DNA from: a bacterium
GTDB taxonomy: Bacteria > Patescibacteriota > Minisyncoccia > Minisyncoccales > DG-74-3
Direction: 5' to 3'
Length of the DNA: 54,239 nt
Assembly: GCA_030603245.1 (NCBI GenBank)
Contig: JAUVYE010000004.1
Coordinates: 1 to 54,239, forward strand
Shown: positions 1 to 5,539 of the stretch, in pieces
How positions within the stretch are numbered: the stretch's first letter is position 1
Layout of the letters: each line of letters opens with the position of its first letter
The notes under the pieces: model-generated
Told to the model about the DNA's origin: nothing
The model's database searches: none
Seen by the model: only the letters and a program-made list of their open reading frames with translations
Translations under genes and position numbers: made by a program

Positions 1-88
1 TTCCTTTTTTTGTACACGATTTTTGGAGCTTATATCGTCCTCCTTCTCTTATCCACTCCCAGATTGAAGTGATTGTCTCGAACTTCAT
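1..88 (-). CDS. 5' end of an unknown gene (runs off the window)
   Basis: The first 29 codons of a minus-strand gene are open from an ATG at 88 to the window edge (starts MKFETITSIWEWIREGGRYK). It sits directly behind a perfect promoter (104-132) that itself follows the conserved hairpin at 141-159, exactly as other array genes are placed. There is no Shine-Dalgarno sequence: the leader should be only about 9 nt. The product is not recognisable from 29 residues. Its presence shows that the cassette-like array continues to the left of this window. Confidence 0.6.
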   Translation of the reverse strand, partial: MKFETITSIWEWIREGGRYKLQKSCTKKG

Positions 89-103
89 TTTTAGTCTATT
101 TGC

Positions 104-132
104 TTTATATCTCCAAACTATAAATTTGTCAA
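104..132 (-). promoter_or_regulatory. sigma70-like promoter of the left-edge gene
   Basis: On the minus strand TTGACA (127-132), a 17-nt spacer and TATAAA (104-109). The -35 box begins about 9 nt after the conserved terminator hairpin of the upstream repeat element. Confidence 0.7.
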
Positions 133-140
133 TATTAAAA

Positions 141-159
141 CTCGAGAAAAACTCTTGGG
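141..159 (-). terminator. conserved array hairpin, copy 1 (variant)
   Basis: Stem CTCGAG / CTTGGG on the plus strand, a variant of the CCCGAGA...TCTCGGG hairpin seen beside copies 2, 4, 8 and 9. The base changes keep pairing through G-U wobbles. On the minus strand it is followed by a short T run, so it reads as a rho-independent terminator in that direction. Confidence 0.6.
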
Positions 160-170
160 CAAAAATACGA

Positions 171-206
171 GCTCCTCTGGTGCAACGTTGTTAGAACCTG
201 TTTTAT
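171..206 (-). repeat. 36-bp array repeat, copy 1
   Basis: Starts GCTCCTCTGG and ends GTTAGAACCTGTTTTAT on the plus strand. It continues into ATTGAATTAAATAAAAAA, which is the U-tract of a minus-strand terminator, a flank shared with copies 3, 6 and 7. The minus strand is given as the orientation because there it resembles a tRNA T-arm plus acceptor 3' strand (GGTTCTAA...GGAGC). Confidence 0.85.
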
Positions 207-225
207 ATTGAATTAAATAAAAAAA

Positions 226-247
226 GTGCCAAAGATGGGTATGGCAC
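226..247 (-). terminator. hairpin next to repeat copy 1
   Basis: GTGCCA / TGGCAC stem with an 10-nt loop. On the minus strand it is followed by a long T-rich tract running into repeat copy 1; on the plus strand it is followed by CTCTTTTGTTTT. It can act in both directions. No minus-strand gene is left beside it, because the neighbouring genes run on the plus strand. Confidence 0.6.
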
Positions 248-292
248 CTCTTTTGTTTTAATGTGGTTCAATTAATGTATTAATCCGAAACC

Positions 293-321
293 TTGACAAA
301 TCGAGAAAAAATGATTAAAAC
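293..321 (+). promoter_or_regulatory. putative promoter for the 344-1088 gene pair
   Basis: TTGACA (293-298), 17-nt spacer, TAAAAC (316-321). The -10 box is weak. It lies just ahead of a good ribosome binding site (GAGGTGAG at 331-338). Confidence 0.45.
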
Positions 322-343
322 AACATTAAAGAGGTGAGAATAG

Positions 344-724
344 TTGGAAAATGAAAAAACGAACCAGAACCGAACGACCATTATAACAATCCTCGTAATT
401 GTGGTCATTGTGGCTCTGGGAGCGTGGAGATATTCTGGCTGGTTCAAGGTTCACGAAGAACAAGTAGTTATCAAAGAAGCGATTAGGAAAACAGCTGGCG
501 GAGAAACCCGAGAGGTTGAATATTTCCTCTATACCAATAAAGGCTACTTCAAGGTTGGCGGCCCAGTAGATGCAGAAGGAATTCCCTATGTCTGGCAACT
601 TGCTAAAGAAAATGAAAGGAAGCTAGTGCTAATCAGATATTATGGAGGCGGCGTATGGCGTATAGATGCCTGGGGATACTATCCAGTCGCCTATGAAATA
701 CATTCTGTACCAGAAACATCCTAG
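344..724 (+). CDS. membrane-anchored protein of unknown function, paralogue A
   Basis: 126 residues. The start is a TTG at 344 preceded by GAGGTGAG five bases upstream; no ATG fits that site. One N-terminal membrane segment covers about residues 12-30 (isoleucine/valine rich), after a short charged cytoplasmic tail. The remaining ~95 residues are probably outside and beta-rich, with the block TNKGYFKVGGPVDAEGIPYV near residues 66-85. The next gene shares this block (TDKGYF.V.G.FDSDGI), so the two are tandem paralogues. I recognise no family. The pair runs on the plus strand while most array genes run on the minus strand. Confidence 0.7.
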   Translation: MENEKTNQNRTTIITILVIVVIVALGAWRYSGWFKVHEEQVVIKEAIRKTAGGETREVEYFLYTNKGYFKVGGPVDAEGIPYVWQLAKENERKLVLIRYYGGGVWRIDAWGYYPVAYEIHSVPETS

Positions 725-749
725 AATAAAGATCCGAGTGGTGTAAGAC

Positions 750-1088
750 TTGAATCGACGATTTAAAGCAACGATAATCCTCTTAACGCTCTTTGTTATC
801 TTCGGAGCATTGTTCTTCCTTCCTAAAACAGAAAAGGTTGTAGTTCTTGGAAAAATACAAAAAAAGAGCTGGTTCTCCCTTCCTGTTATAGCAGAAAACA
901 CGCTAACTCTCATTATATCAACTGACAAGGGTTATTTCTATGTTAGAGGAAAATTTGATTCAGATGGCATAAGACATATCTTCAAAAAGCTAGAAATCGG
1001 GAAAACTTACGAAATATCGTACTTTGGCCCCAGATGTAATGCTATCTATTTATACCCATTTATCTCTTCTTTTAAAAAAATTACATAA
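750..1088 (+). CDS. membrane-anchored protein of unknown function, paralogue B
   Basis: 112 residues, with a TTG start at 750, 25 nt after the stop of the preceding gene; the ribosome binding site (GAGTGGTG) is imperfect. A hydrophobic segment spans about residues 7-24, then a soluble domain carrying TDKGYFYVRGKFDSDGI. This matches TNKGYFKVGGPVDAEGI of the upstream gene, and both proteins continue to an aromatic C-terminal block (YFGP..., YYGG...). The pair probably arose by duplication, then diverged, and is likely co-transcribed. Function unknown. Confidence 0.65.
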   Translation: MNRRFKATIILLTLFVIFGALFFLPKTEKVVVLGKIQKKSWFSLPVIAENTLTLIISTDKGYFYVRGKFDSDGIRHIFKKLEIGKTYEISYFGPRCNAIYLYPFISSFKKIT

Positions 1089-1142
1089 ACCCTAACAATC
1101 TTCAGAAAATCTCTAGGAAGAAAAAGCTCCACACAAACAAAA

Positions 1143-1175
1143 GCTATGAATAATATTTTCATAGCCCTTTTTTTT
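1143..1175 (+). terminator. terminator of the 344-1088 pair
   Basis: GCTATGAA / TTCATAGC, an 8-bp perfect stem with a 7-nt loop, followed by CCCTTTTTTTT on the plus strand. Confidence 0.85.
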
Positions 1176-1215
1176 AGCTTTTTTATCTAAAAAACAATCT
1201 AATTTTACAAAAAAA

Positions 1216-1234
1216 CCCGAGAAAAACTCTCGGG
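1216..1234 (-). terminator. conserved array hairpin, copy 2
   Basis: CCCGAGA / TCTCGGG stem; on the minus strand followed by TTTTTTTG. It lies 10 nt from repeat copy 2, as in the other complete units. Confidence 0.75.
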
Positions 1235-1244
1235 CAAAATAGGT

Positions 1245-1280
1245 GCTCCGGGGGCTGGACGACATTAGAACCTGTTTTAT
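1245..1280 (-). repeat. 36-bp array repeat, copy 2
   Basis: Begins GCTCCGGGGGCTGGAC and ends ATTAGAACCTGTTTTAT. It has the same length and register as copy 1. Its acceptor-like end (CCGGAGC on the minus strand) equals that of the tRNA fragment at 7808. Confidence 0.85.
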
Positions 1281-1300
1281 GAGTCTTTAAAAACAGTTCA

Positions 1301-1561
1301 TTAGCACATAGATACAAACGAGGCGGCTAATAATCCCATAATTATTCCTAAAATTGCAAACCATTTCCCTTTTTGCTTTTTTGTTCTCATCCAAATTAAA
1401 GCTATTATTCCCATAAAAACAGCTCCTAGTCCAGCTATACTATTAACCTCAGAACCACATTCTTTGGCAGTAAATACATATACTAAAGCAAAAATTGCGA
1501 TTAGAAAACTAAAAATTGCTAAACCATTTGTCTCTTTCATGAATGTTTTAATTTTTTCCAT
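1301..1561 (-). CDS. small membrane protein, DUF4190-like
   Basis: 86 residues with three hydrophobic segments at about residues 13-31, 41-58 and 66-84, separated by short charged loops (MRTKKQKGK between the second and third). The pattern of glycine-rich helices with a basic loop resembles DUF4190-type membrane proteins, whose function is unknown; I cannot confirm the family. ATG start at 1561, a few bases from the predicted transcription start, without a Shine-Dalgarno sequence. It is the only gene in its cassette, between repeat copies 2 and 3. Confidence 0.65.
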   Translation of the reverse strand: MEKIKTFMKETNGLAIFSFLIAIFALVYVFTAKECGSEVNSIAGLGAVFMGIIALIWMRTKKQKGKWFAILGIIMGLLAASFVSMC

Positions 1562-1569
1562 ATTATCTT

Positions 1570-1599
1570 ATTTTACCAAAAAAACTAGCTAAGTGACAA
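1570..1599 (-). promoter_or_regulatory. promoter of the 1301-1561 gene
   Basis: Minus-strand TTGTCA (1594-1599), 18-nt spacer, TAAAAT (1570-1575). The -10 ends only about 8 nt before the ATG, so the mRNA would be nearly leaderless. It lies immediately beside repeat copy 3. Confidence 0.55.
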
Positions 1600-1610
1600 G
1601 ACAAAAATTT

Positions 1611-1646
1611 GCTCCCCCTATTGGACGCGTTCAGAACTATTGATTG
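1611..1646 (-). repeat. 36-bp array repeat, copy 3 (first half of a long form)
   Basis: Begins GCTCCCCCTATTGGACGCG and continues TTCAGAACTATTGATTG. It keeps the register of the other copies but diverges at the end. A second partial copy follows at 1675. The same long-form layout recurs at 2011-2122. Confidence 0.65.
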
Positions 1647-1674
1647 GAGAAAAATTAAAGAAAAGCTTAGAAAA

Positions 1675-1710
1675 TTAGAGCCTATTTTATTGAAGATTTA
1701 AATAAAAAAG
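1675..1710 (-). repeat. partial array repeat after copy 3
   Basis: TTAGAGCCTATTTTATTG followed by AAGATTTAAATAAAAAA matches the right half of the 36-mer plus its shared U-tract flank. With 1611-1646 it forms a roughly 85-bp composite element. Confidence 0.55.
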
Positions 1711-1759
1711 GGGCTATCCTTGTTTTTAGATAAACCCGTAGGGACTTTTGAGTAGTAGT

Positions 1760-1924
1760 TCAGCTCTTCATGGAATTACATTTCAGACAATGCACACCCA
1801 TTGAAGTATGCTGACACTCTTCCTCTCTGTATTTTTGAGTAGCATGACATTCTATGTCTATCTTTCCTCTTACCTGCACTGGTAGACCGTTAATCAAGAG
1901 TTGCTGAAGTGGTGCCAATTTCAT
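1760..1924 (-). CDS. 54-residue cysteine/histidine-rich protein
   Basis: The longest reading frame would start inside the terminator hairpin at 1981-1999, so I place the start at the ATG at 1924, which follows AAGGAGAAA. The C-terminal half holds five cysteines and several histidines, ending in CLKC, which suggests a small metal-binding or disulphide-bonded fold. No family is recognised. It is preceded by a clear promoter at 1939-1966 and followed by a hairpin near 1706-1740. Single-gene cassette. Confidence 0.55.
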   Translation of the reverse strand: MKLAPLQQLLINGLPVQVRGKIDIECHATQKYREEECQHTSMGVHCLKCNSMKS

Positions 1925-1938
1925 TTCTCCTTTTTTGA

Positions 1939-1966
1939 AGATTATCAAATTCAAACAAATTGTCAA
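1939..1966 (-). promoter_or_regulatory. promoter of the 1760-1924 gene
   Basis: Minus-strand TTGACA (1961-1966), 16-nt spacer, TAATCT (1939-1944). The -35 begins 15 nt past the conserved hairpin, the same placement as at the left-edge gene. Confidence 0.65.
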
Positions 1967-1980
1967 TAACCAAGCAAAAA

Positions 1981-1999
1981 CCCGAGATAAACTCTCGGG
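1981..1999 (-). terminator. conserved array hairpin, copy 3
   Basis: CCCGAGA / TCTCGGG with an altered loop (TAAAC on the plus strand); minus-strand T-rich tract follows. It is 11 nt from the long-form repeat at 2011. Confidence 0.7.
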
Positions 2000-2010
2000 C
2001 AAAAATACGA

Positions 2011-2122
2011 GCTCCCCCTATTGGACGCGTTCAGAACCGTGGATTGGAGGAAAATAAGGGAAGAATTGGAGATTTTCAGGATTAGAATGCCTGTGGTTAA
2101 ACGATGTTAGAGCCTGTTTTAT
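2011..2122 (-). repeat. array repeat copy 4, long form (two halves)
   Basis: The left half (2011-2046) begins GCTCCCCCTATTGGACGCG then TTCAGAACC, nearly identical to copy 3. The right half (2087-2122) is a full-register 36-mer beginning ATGCCTGTGG and ending GTTAGAGCCTGTTTTAT. The two halves are separated by 40 nt. Together they suggest an older double site or a nested insertion. Confidence 0.7.
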
Positions 2123-2154
2123 AAGGAATTTGGCTTAAGATGCCGTTTTGAGTG

Positions 2155-2200
2155 TAGGGAAATTAAAAAAAAGCGGTCTGAGACTAGCTCATACCGTCCT
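2155..2200 (-). terminator. terminator of the 2213-2491 gene
   Basis: On the minus strand ACGGT...ACCG pairs around the loop GAGCTAGTCTC and is followed by C plus a long T tract just before the repeat. Confidence 0.6.
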
Positions 2201-2212
2201 TGATTCGTGAAT

Positions 2213-2491
2213 TTATTTCTCTTCTAGCCTAGTGACCCTTTCTTTTAATCTCTCGATCTCCCAATCTCGCTTTTCTTGCCTAGCTTGAGAGATAATAATT
2301 CCTAGTTTACCGAGTTCAAGCCTATTCTTGCACTTCCAACAATCCCTCAAATGATCTGTTGCTTCTCTTATTTCTCCATCTTTTGGATTAAAGATTTTCT
2401 CCCAAGTTTCTTCACTGATCGGAGCATTCAACAGGCTCTTAATTTCTTCTATTCTTTGATTAGTCAGGGTTCTAGCTTTTTTACAATCCAT
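2213..2491 (-). CDS. HxxxCxxC (anti-sigma-like zinc motif) coiled-coil protein
   Basis: 92 residues from the ATG at 2491, chosen because AGGAG lies 8 nt upstream; a longer frame to 2542 lacks such a site. Near residue 47 is DHLRDCWKC, an HxxxCxxC motif like that of zinc-binding anti-sigma (ZAS/zf-HC2) domains. The last ~35 residues are a charged coiled coil (QARQEKRDWEIERLKERVTR). No membrane segment is present, unlike classical membrane anti-sigma factors. It could be a soluble zinc-binding adaptor; the anti-sigma link is inference from the motif only. Confidence 0.6.
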   Translation of the reverse strand: MDCKKARTLTNQRIEEIKSLLNAPISEETWEKIFNPKDGEIREATDHLRDCWKCKNRLELGKLGIIISQARQEKRDWEIERLKERVTRLEEK

Positions 2492-2564
2492 TATTCTTTC
2501 TCCTAAGGAACTGTCTTCTTTAAAATTCACAAAAAAAATCAAGTCCTGTAATGGCTTGGAGTTT

Positions 2565-2600
2565 GCTCCGGGGATGGTACAATATTAGAACTTGGTTTTG
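2565..2600 (-). repeat. 36-bp array repeat, copy 5
   Basis: GCTCCGGGGATGGTAC followed by ATTAGAACTTGGTTTTG; same length and register, diverged at the end. The neighbouring hairpin on the minus strand is different (CAAG..C / G..CTTG before TTTTTTTT, near 2530-2558), so the terminator may have been replaced. Confidence 0.75.
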
Positions 2601-2674
2601 GGAAAATTTACCAGCGATTGAATCTAAACTCATTTTCCAGAAACACAAAATAGTATCAATCTAACCTTACTAAA

Positions 2675-3334
2675 TTATATATTAAAAGTACTAAGTAGCC
2701 AGGTAGTAAGCTTTGCTACATACGGTGCAATTGTCGCAATATTTGCCAACATTCCTAGATTTGCCTTTGCTTTTGCAAGAATACTAGTATCTGGTTCTTT
2801 TTTTGCGAGTTGGCTTTTTATAGTTTCTAAATCTCCTTGAATTGAAATTTTTTCTCCATCACTTAACTCTCCAAGCGCATTTACGCGACGACGCAAATCT
2901 TCAGCAAGCTTATGACCTTCTGAAAAAGCAATATTGGAAATACTCGTAACATTATTATTACTTCCAATAACTATAAAATTTCCGCTACCTGAAATGTCGC
3001 CAATTCCTGCAAAAACGTTAGAACGATCAAACTTTGATCCATGCTCAAAATAACCTAATCCGTCCCGAGAAAGTCTGTATTTATAAGTTGGTTTAGCACC
3101 TCCAAATTTCTTCTTTGCAAAATAGTTTTCAACAGGAATTTCTTCAACAAGTTTATTTTGCACTAAAAAAGTTACATTTGCTGCTACTTGATTTTCTTTT
3201 ATTTCCGATAAATGCTCTTTAACTAAACGAGCAAGATTGCGTACGCCAACCATTTGAGATGTACGACTTCTTCCACCCTGATGTAGCTGGTATAAGCTCT
3301 CTAGAATTTTCTCTCTTATTAAATCTTCTTCCAT
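2675..3334 (-). CDS. winged-helix protein with Gly/Asn-rich strand and C-terminal membrane-like helix
   Basis: 219 residues. Residues ~1-95 look like a winged-helix DNA- or protein-binding domain, ending in a wing-like YKYRLSRDGLGYFEHG. Residues ~108-130 hold the turn-rich GDISGSGNFIVIGSNNNV, then a charged helical region (~135-185). A hydrophobic stretch closes the protein (~193-217). The ATG at 3334 has no strong Shine-Dalgarno. It shares a cassette with the HNH gene upstream. Proteins with this layout are often found near defence genes, but I cannot name a family and do not claim that function. Confidence 0.6.
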   Translation of the reverse strand: MEEDLIREKILESLYQLHQGGRSRTSQMVGVRNLARLVKEHLSEIKENQVAANVTFLVQNKLVEEIPVENYFAKKKFGGAKPTYKYRLSRDGLGYFEHGSKFDRSNVFAGIGDISGSGNFIVIGSNNNVTSISNIAFSEGHKLAEDLRRRVNALGELSDGEKISIQGDLETIKSQLAKKEPDTSILAKAKANLGMLANIATIAPYVAKLTTWLLSTFNI

Positions 3335-3530
3335 ATTTTATTAAATTTATTAATTTTCTTAACAATATCATTTGTCGCCTTAAATTTATCATTTCTAATT
3401 TAAAAATCAAACCAACTTTCTTTTATCTTTTGTAGAAAAACTGTGGTTAAAATAAAAATCATAGGTAAAATCAGATCCGTCCAGTCAAAAAGAAAATCTG
3501 CTGTTCCCAAAGTCTAGGAAAAAAGGATTT

Positions 3531-3547
3531 CTAAATTAGAAATTTCA
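3531..3547. promoter_or_regulatory. 17-bp perfect palindrome
   Basis: ATTTCTAAATTAGAAAT lies between the HNH gene and the winged-helix gene. It could be an operator or a weak hairpin; no function is shown by the sequence. Confidence 0.35.
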
Positions 3548-3576
3548 AAAATACTAGTAATGTCAACAAGTATATT

Positions 3577-3837
3577 CTACTTTCCTTTGTGTTGGCTTTT
3601 GGCTCCTTTTTCACGGTTTTCTTCCCAGTGCAGTGGCTGAAGGTTTCTTATATTGTCGGTTCCACCCTTGTCTTTGGGGTTTTTATGGTCAATTTCCCAT
3701 CCATATTTTCCTTCAGTCCCATATGAAGCTTTCCTGATCTTATTGCCATACGTATCTTTGCCCCATCCTTCTGGATTTTTCCCGCGAATAGGTTTTGCCT
3801 TATCCCACACTTTTTCTATTGTTTTTTTGGCAGGCAT
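3577..3837 (-). CDS. small HNH endonuclease
   Basis: 86 residues. The C-terminal half is a compact HNH (beta-beta-alpha metal) nuclease motif: EIDHKNPKDKGGTDNIRNLQ then PLHWEENREKG, with His51 as likely general base and Asn65 and His70/Asn74 completing the motif. It would hydrolyse DNA phosphodiester bonds with a divalent metal. The basic N-terminus (KKTIEKVWDKAKPIRGK) may bind DNA. Stand-alone proteins of this size and layout are widespread. ATG start at 3837 behind an unusually long, structured leader (3838-4001). It could serve phage, toxin or repair roles; no partner identifies which. Confidence 0.8.
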   Translation of the reverse strand: MPAKKTIEKVWDKAKPIRGKNPEGWGKDTYGNKIRKASYGTEGKYGWEIDHKNPKDKGGTDNIRNLQPLHWEENREKGAKSQHKGK

Positions 3838-4001
3838 AGTAATTGAAAATTAATAAGAATTAGCGACCTTTAAAATAAAAACCGGGCCATCCCCGATTTG
3901 TCTTTTTGCTTAAATCGGAGGTGATAAAAGGTTAATGAACAGTAAAAATTATGTTTAAATTAACCTCCGATGGTGAAATATCTATTAAATTTTACCTTAT
4001 T
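3838..4001 (-). promoter_or_regulatory. structured 5' leader of the HNH gene (possible attenuator)
   Basis: From the predicted transcription start (about 4001) to the ATG are about 164 nt. On the minus strand ATCGGAGGT (3963-3971) can pair with ACCTCCGAT (3914-3922). AGGTTAAT can pair with ATTAACCT inside that region. CCGATTT (about 3912-3918) can pair with AAATCGG (about 3894-3900). CGGG-GATGG-CCCG followed by GTTTTTATTTT (about 3878-3897) is terminator-like. The helices share strands and cannot all form together, which is the hallmark of an attenuator or riboswitch. It matches no riboswitch class I know. Confidence 0.45.
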
Positions 4002-4007
4002 GTAAGT

Positions 4008-4036
4008 AGTATAACATATTTTTACAAAATTTGCAA
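4008..4036 (-). promoter_or_regulatory. promoter of the HNH gene
   Basis: Minus-strand TTGCAA (4031-4036), 17-nt spacer, TATACT (4008-4013). Confidence 0.65.
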
Positions 4037-4103
4037 GTAAAAATTCGAACAAAAGCTCGGACTTATACAATTACATACAAATATATGCAATTTTATACAA
4101 TTA

Positions 4104-4139
4104 GCTCCCCTGATGCAACGTTGTTAGAACCTGTTTTGT
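4104..4139 (-). repeat. 36-bp array repeat, copy 6
   Basis: GCTCCCCTGATGCAACG then TTGTTAGAACCTGTTTTGT; followed by ATTGAGTTAAATAAAAAA, the shared U-tract flank. It differs from copy 1 at only a few positions. Confidence 0.85.
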
Positions 4140-4192
4140 ATTGAGTTAAATAAAAAAACCATCCAGTCGATGATTAAAAAAATGGGTGGGTA

Positions 4193-4534
4193 TTAGTTTT
4201 TTCGAGGCACTAGCACTTTATCGATCGATGACAGTCTAAGTCCATTTTCTTTGCAGAACGCTTGGAACTCCTGTTGTGTTTCAAAACACATCTCAACAAT
4301 ACTAGCATTAGTTAGTGTTGTTATATCCCCTAGATCATGATATTTTACGATCGTTACGTAGGCAATCTTACGACCACTTTTATAGTTTAAGACATGAGCA
4401 CGTGTCACAATCTTTGTGTCTATATAATTTTCCAATACCCACCCTGGAGTTGAGGTAGAATAAACCGTTATTCCTTCGATTGTGTCAAAACACCTGCTCC
4501 AAAGTTTATTTAAAAGAGCGATTATCTGCCTCAT
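4193..4534 (-). CDS. orphan protein, 113 residues
   Basis: A promoter with a perfect TATAAT box (4548-4553) puts the transcription start near 4541, so the ATG at 4534 is preferred over a TTG at 4543 that would lie at or upstream of the start site. The leader is about 7 nt. The protein is soluble and mixed alpha/beta, with no signal peptide or membrane segment and no motif I recognise (TYSTSTPGW-like region early, FETQQEFQAFCKENGL helix late). Single-gene cassette between copies 6 and 7. Confidence 0.6.
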   Translation of the reverse strand: MRQIIALLNKLWSRCFDTIEGITVYSTSTPGWVLENYIDTKIVTRAHVLNYKSGRKIAYVTIVKYHDLGDITTLTNASIVEMCFETQQEFQAFCKENGLRLSSIDKVLVPRKN

Positions 4535-4547
4535 TTTTATCAACTAA

Positions 4548-4576
4548 ATTATAACAAACAGAATATTATTTGTCGA
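4548..4576 (-). promoter_or_regulatory. promoter of the 4193-4534 gene
   Basis: Minus-strand TCGACA (4571-4576), 17-nt spacer, TATAAT (4548-4553). The -35 is 7 nt from repeat copy 7. Confidence 0.7.
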
Positions 4577-4582
4577 TAACTT

Positions 4583-4618
4583 GCTCCCCTGGCGGGACGA
4601 TGTTAGAACCTGTTTTAT
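4583..4618 (-). repeat. 36-bp array repeat, copy 7
   Basis: GCTCCCCTGGCGGGACG then ATGTTAGAACCTGTTTTAT; followed by ATTCAATTAAATCAAAAAA. The core is identical to copy 9 over about 30 bp. Confidence 0.9.
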
Positions 4619-4635
4619 ATTCAATTAAATCAAAA

Positions 4636-4665
4636 AACCGCCTATTAAGCGATTTTTTAATTCTC
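4636..4665 (-). terminator. terminator hairpin beside copy 7
   Basis: CCGCC...GCG hairpin with A/T runs on both sides, so it can terminate in both directions. It serves the 4828-5322 gene. Confidence 0.55.
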
Positions 4666-4827
4666 TTAATTTCTCCCCTTTTTCCAACTAATAATAGTAT
4701 GATTATTAGCTCGAAAAAAATTAGGGGAGAAGTAAGTTATTGGCTTAGTGAAAAAAGGGTGAATTTAAGGTACGATTGATTTTGTGCTCACAAAAATCTG
4801 CAAGAGTAATAAAGCCTATAATTCATT

Positions 4828-5322
4828 TCATTTGAAGAGATCAAGCACATTAGTCTTCACTGCGTCTTCAGCTGCTTTAGCTATCTCTGCCAGTGTCCCC
4901 GTCGACTTTAATGCTTCGGCCGTGATCACAAATATCATTGTTGCAGGATCGCCATCACTAACCCACACAATACCTCTATCTGTGAGCTCGTCATCCACGT
5001 CGCGGAAACTAATGTTTATTGTTTGCACTGGTACTTCTTCGCCTCTGGGGTTACACGACACCCCGATGTCATCGCCTCTGACTAGATCGATCTGTTCACC
5101 TGAACTGATCAACCTCACAATTTCTTTTCCAGGCTCGACGCCTCTTAAAACTTTCGCCTCAAGAGAAATCGGAAGTTTCGCTGTCAACCTAGCTAGCTCA
5201 AATTCGAATGTGGGTTTTTCAGCAGACAGAAGAGCACTCTCCAAGTCTTTTGTTTCAACGTTCTTCTGTGGATTTTCTGAAGCATCCTTTTTAGCCCATT
5301 GAATCCAAATATTATATTCTAT
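4828..5322 (-). CDS. orphan protein with a likely AUA start codon
   Basis: 164 residues if started at an ATA at 5320-5322, which follows AGGAGGAGG by 7-8 nt. An in-frame TAG lies just upstream and there is no ATG or GTG between it and a TTG at 5244, which has no ribosome binding site. A non-canonical start (ATA, or a nearby ATT) is therefore the best reading; the minimum protein is 138 residues from 5244. The sequence is acidic and soluble, with a beta-rich middle (RDVDDELTDRGIVWVSDGDP) and a C-terminal helix (LAEIAKAAEDAVKTNVLDLF). It looks richer in G+C than its neighbours. No family is recognised. Confidence 0.6.
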   Translation of the reverse strand: MEYNIWIQWAKKDASENPQKNVETKDLESALLSAEKPTFEFELARLTAKLPISLEAKVLRGVEPGKEIVRLISSGEQIDLVRGDDIGVSCNPRGEEVPVQTINISFRDVDDELTDRGIVWVSDGDPATMIFVITAEALKSTGTLAEIAKAAEDAVKTNVLDLFK

Positions 5323-5341
5323 GGTTTTTCCCTCCTCCTAA

Positions 5342-5370
5342 AAACTACCAAATTGGCATGACCAAGTCAA
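5342..5370 (-). promoter_or_regulatory. promoter of the 4828-5322 gene
   Basis: Minus-strand TTGACT (5365-5370), 17-nt spacer, TAGTTT (5342-5347). It starts 9 nt after the conserved hairpin. Confidence 0.55.
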
Positions 5371-5378
5371 TACTAAAA

Positions 5379-5397
5379 CCCGAGATAAACTCTCGGG
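5379..5397 (-). terminator. conserved array hairpin, copy 4
   Basis: CCCGAGA / TCTCGGG; the plus-strand loop is identical to that at 1981. Here the linker to the repeat is longer (about 50 nt). Confidence 0.7.
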
Positions 5398-5447
5398 CAA
5401 TATATCCACAACTTAACTCCCTATTTTAATTTAATTTCCACACATTA

Positions 5448-5483
5448 GCTCCGGGGGCTGGACGATGTTAGAACCTGTTTTGC
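5448..5483 (-). repeat. 36-bp array repeat, copy 8
   Basis: GCTCCGGGGGCTGGACG then ATGTTAGAACCTGTTTTGC. Almost identical to copy 2. Confidence 0.85.
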
Positions 5484-5493
5484 CTTATAAAAA

Positions 5494-5526
5494 ACAAAAC
5501 CGCCCCTTTAAAGAGACGGTTTTGCA
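5494..5526 (-). terminator. terminator of the 5540-6100 gene
   Basis: AAAACCG(C/T)C...G(A)GACGGTTTT hairpin followed by a T-rich tract on the minus strand. Confidence 0.75.
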
Positions 5527-5539
5527 ATAATTAGTTCTA

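Noticed and set aside
1760-2002. 80-residue start for the Cys-rich gene
   Set aside because: It begins inside the conserved terminator hairpin and upstream of the promoter's -10; the ATG at 1924 has a good ribosome binding site.
3838-4001. HEARO/omega RNA of an IscB-like system
   Set aside because: The nuclease is a lone 86-residue HNH protein without RuvC or IscB domains, and the leader matches no part of that RNA I can recall.
4784-5302. 172-codon plus-strand frame
   Set aside because: Antisense to the minus-strand gene that has a promoter and ribosome binding site; the plus frame has neither and a serine-rich shadow composition.
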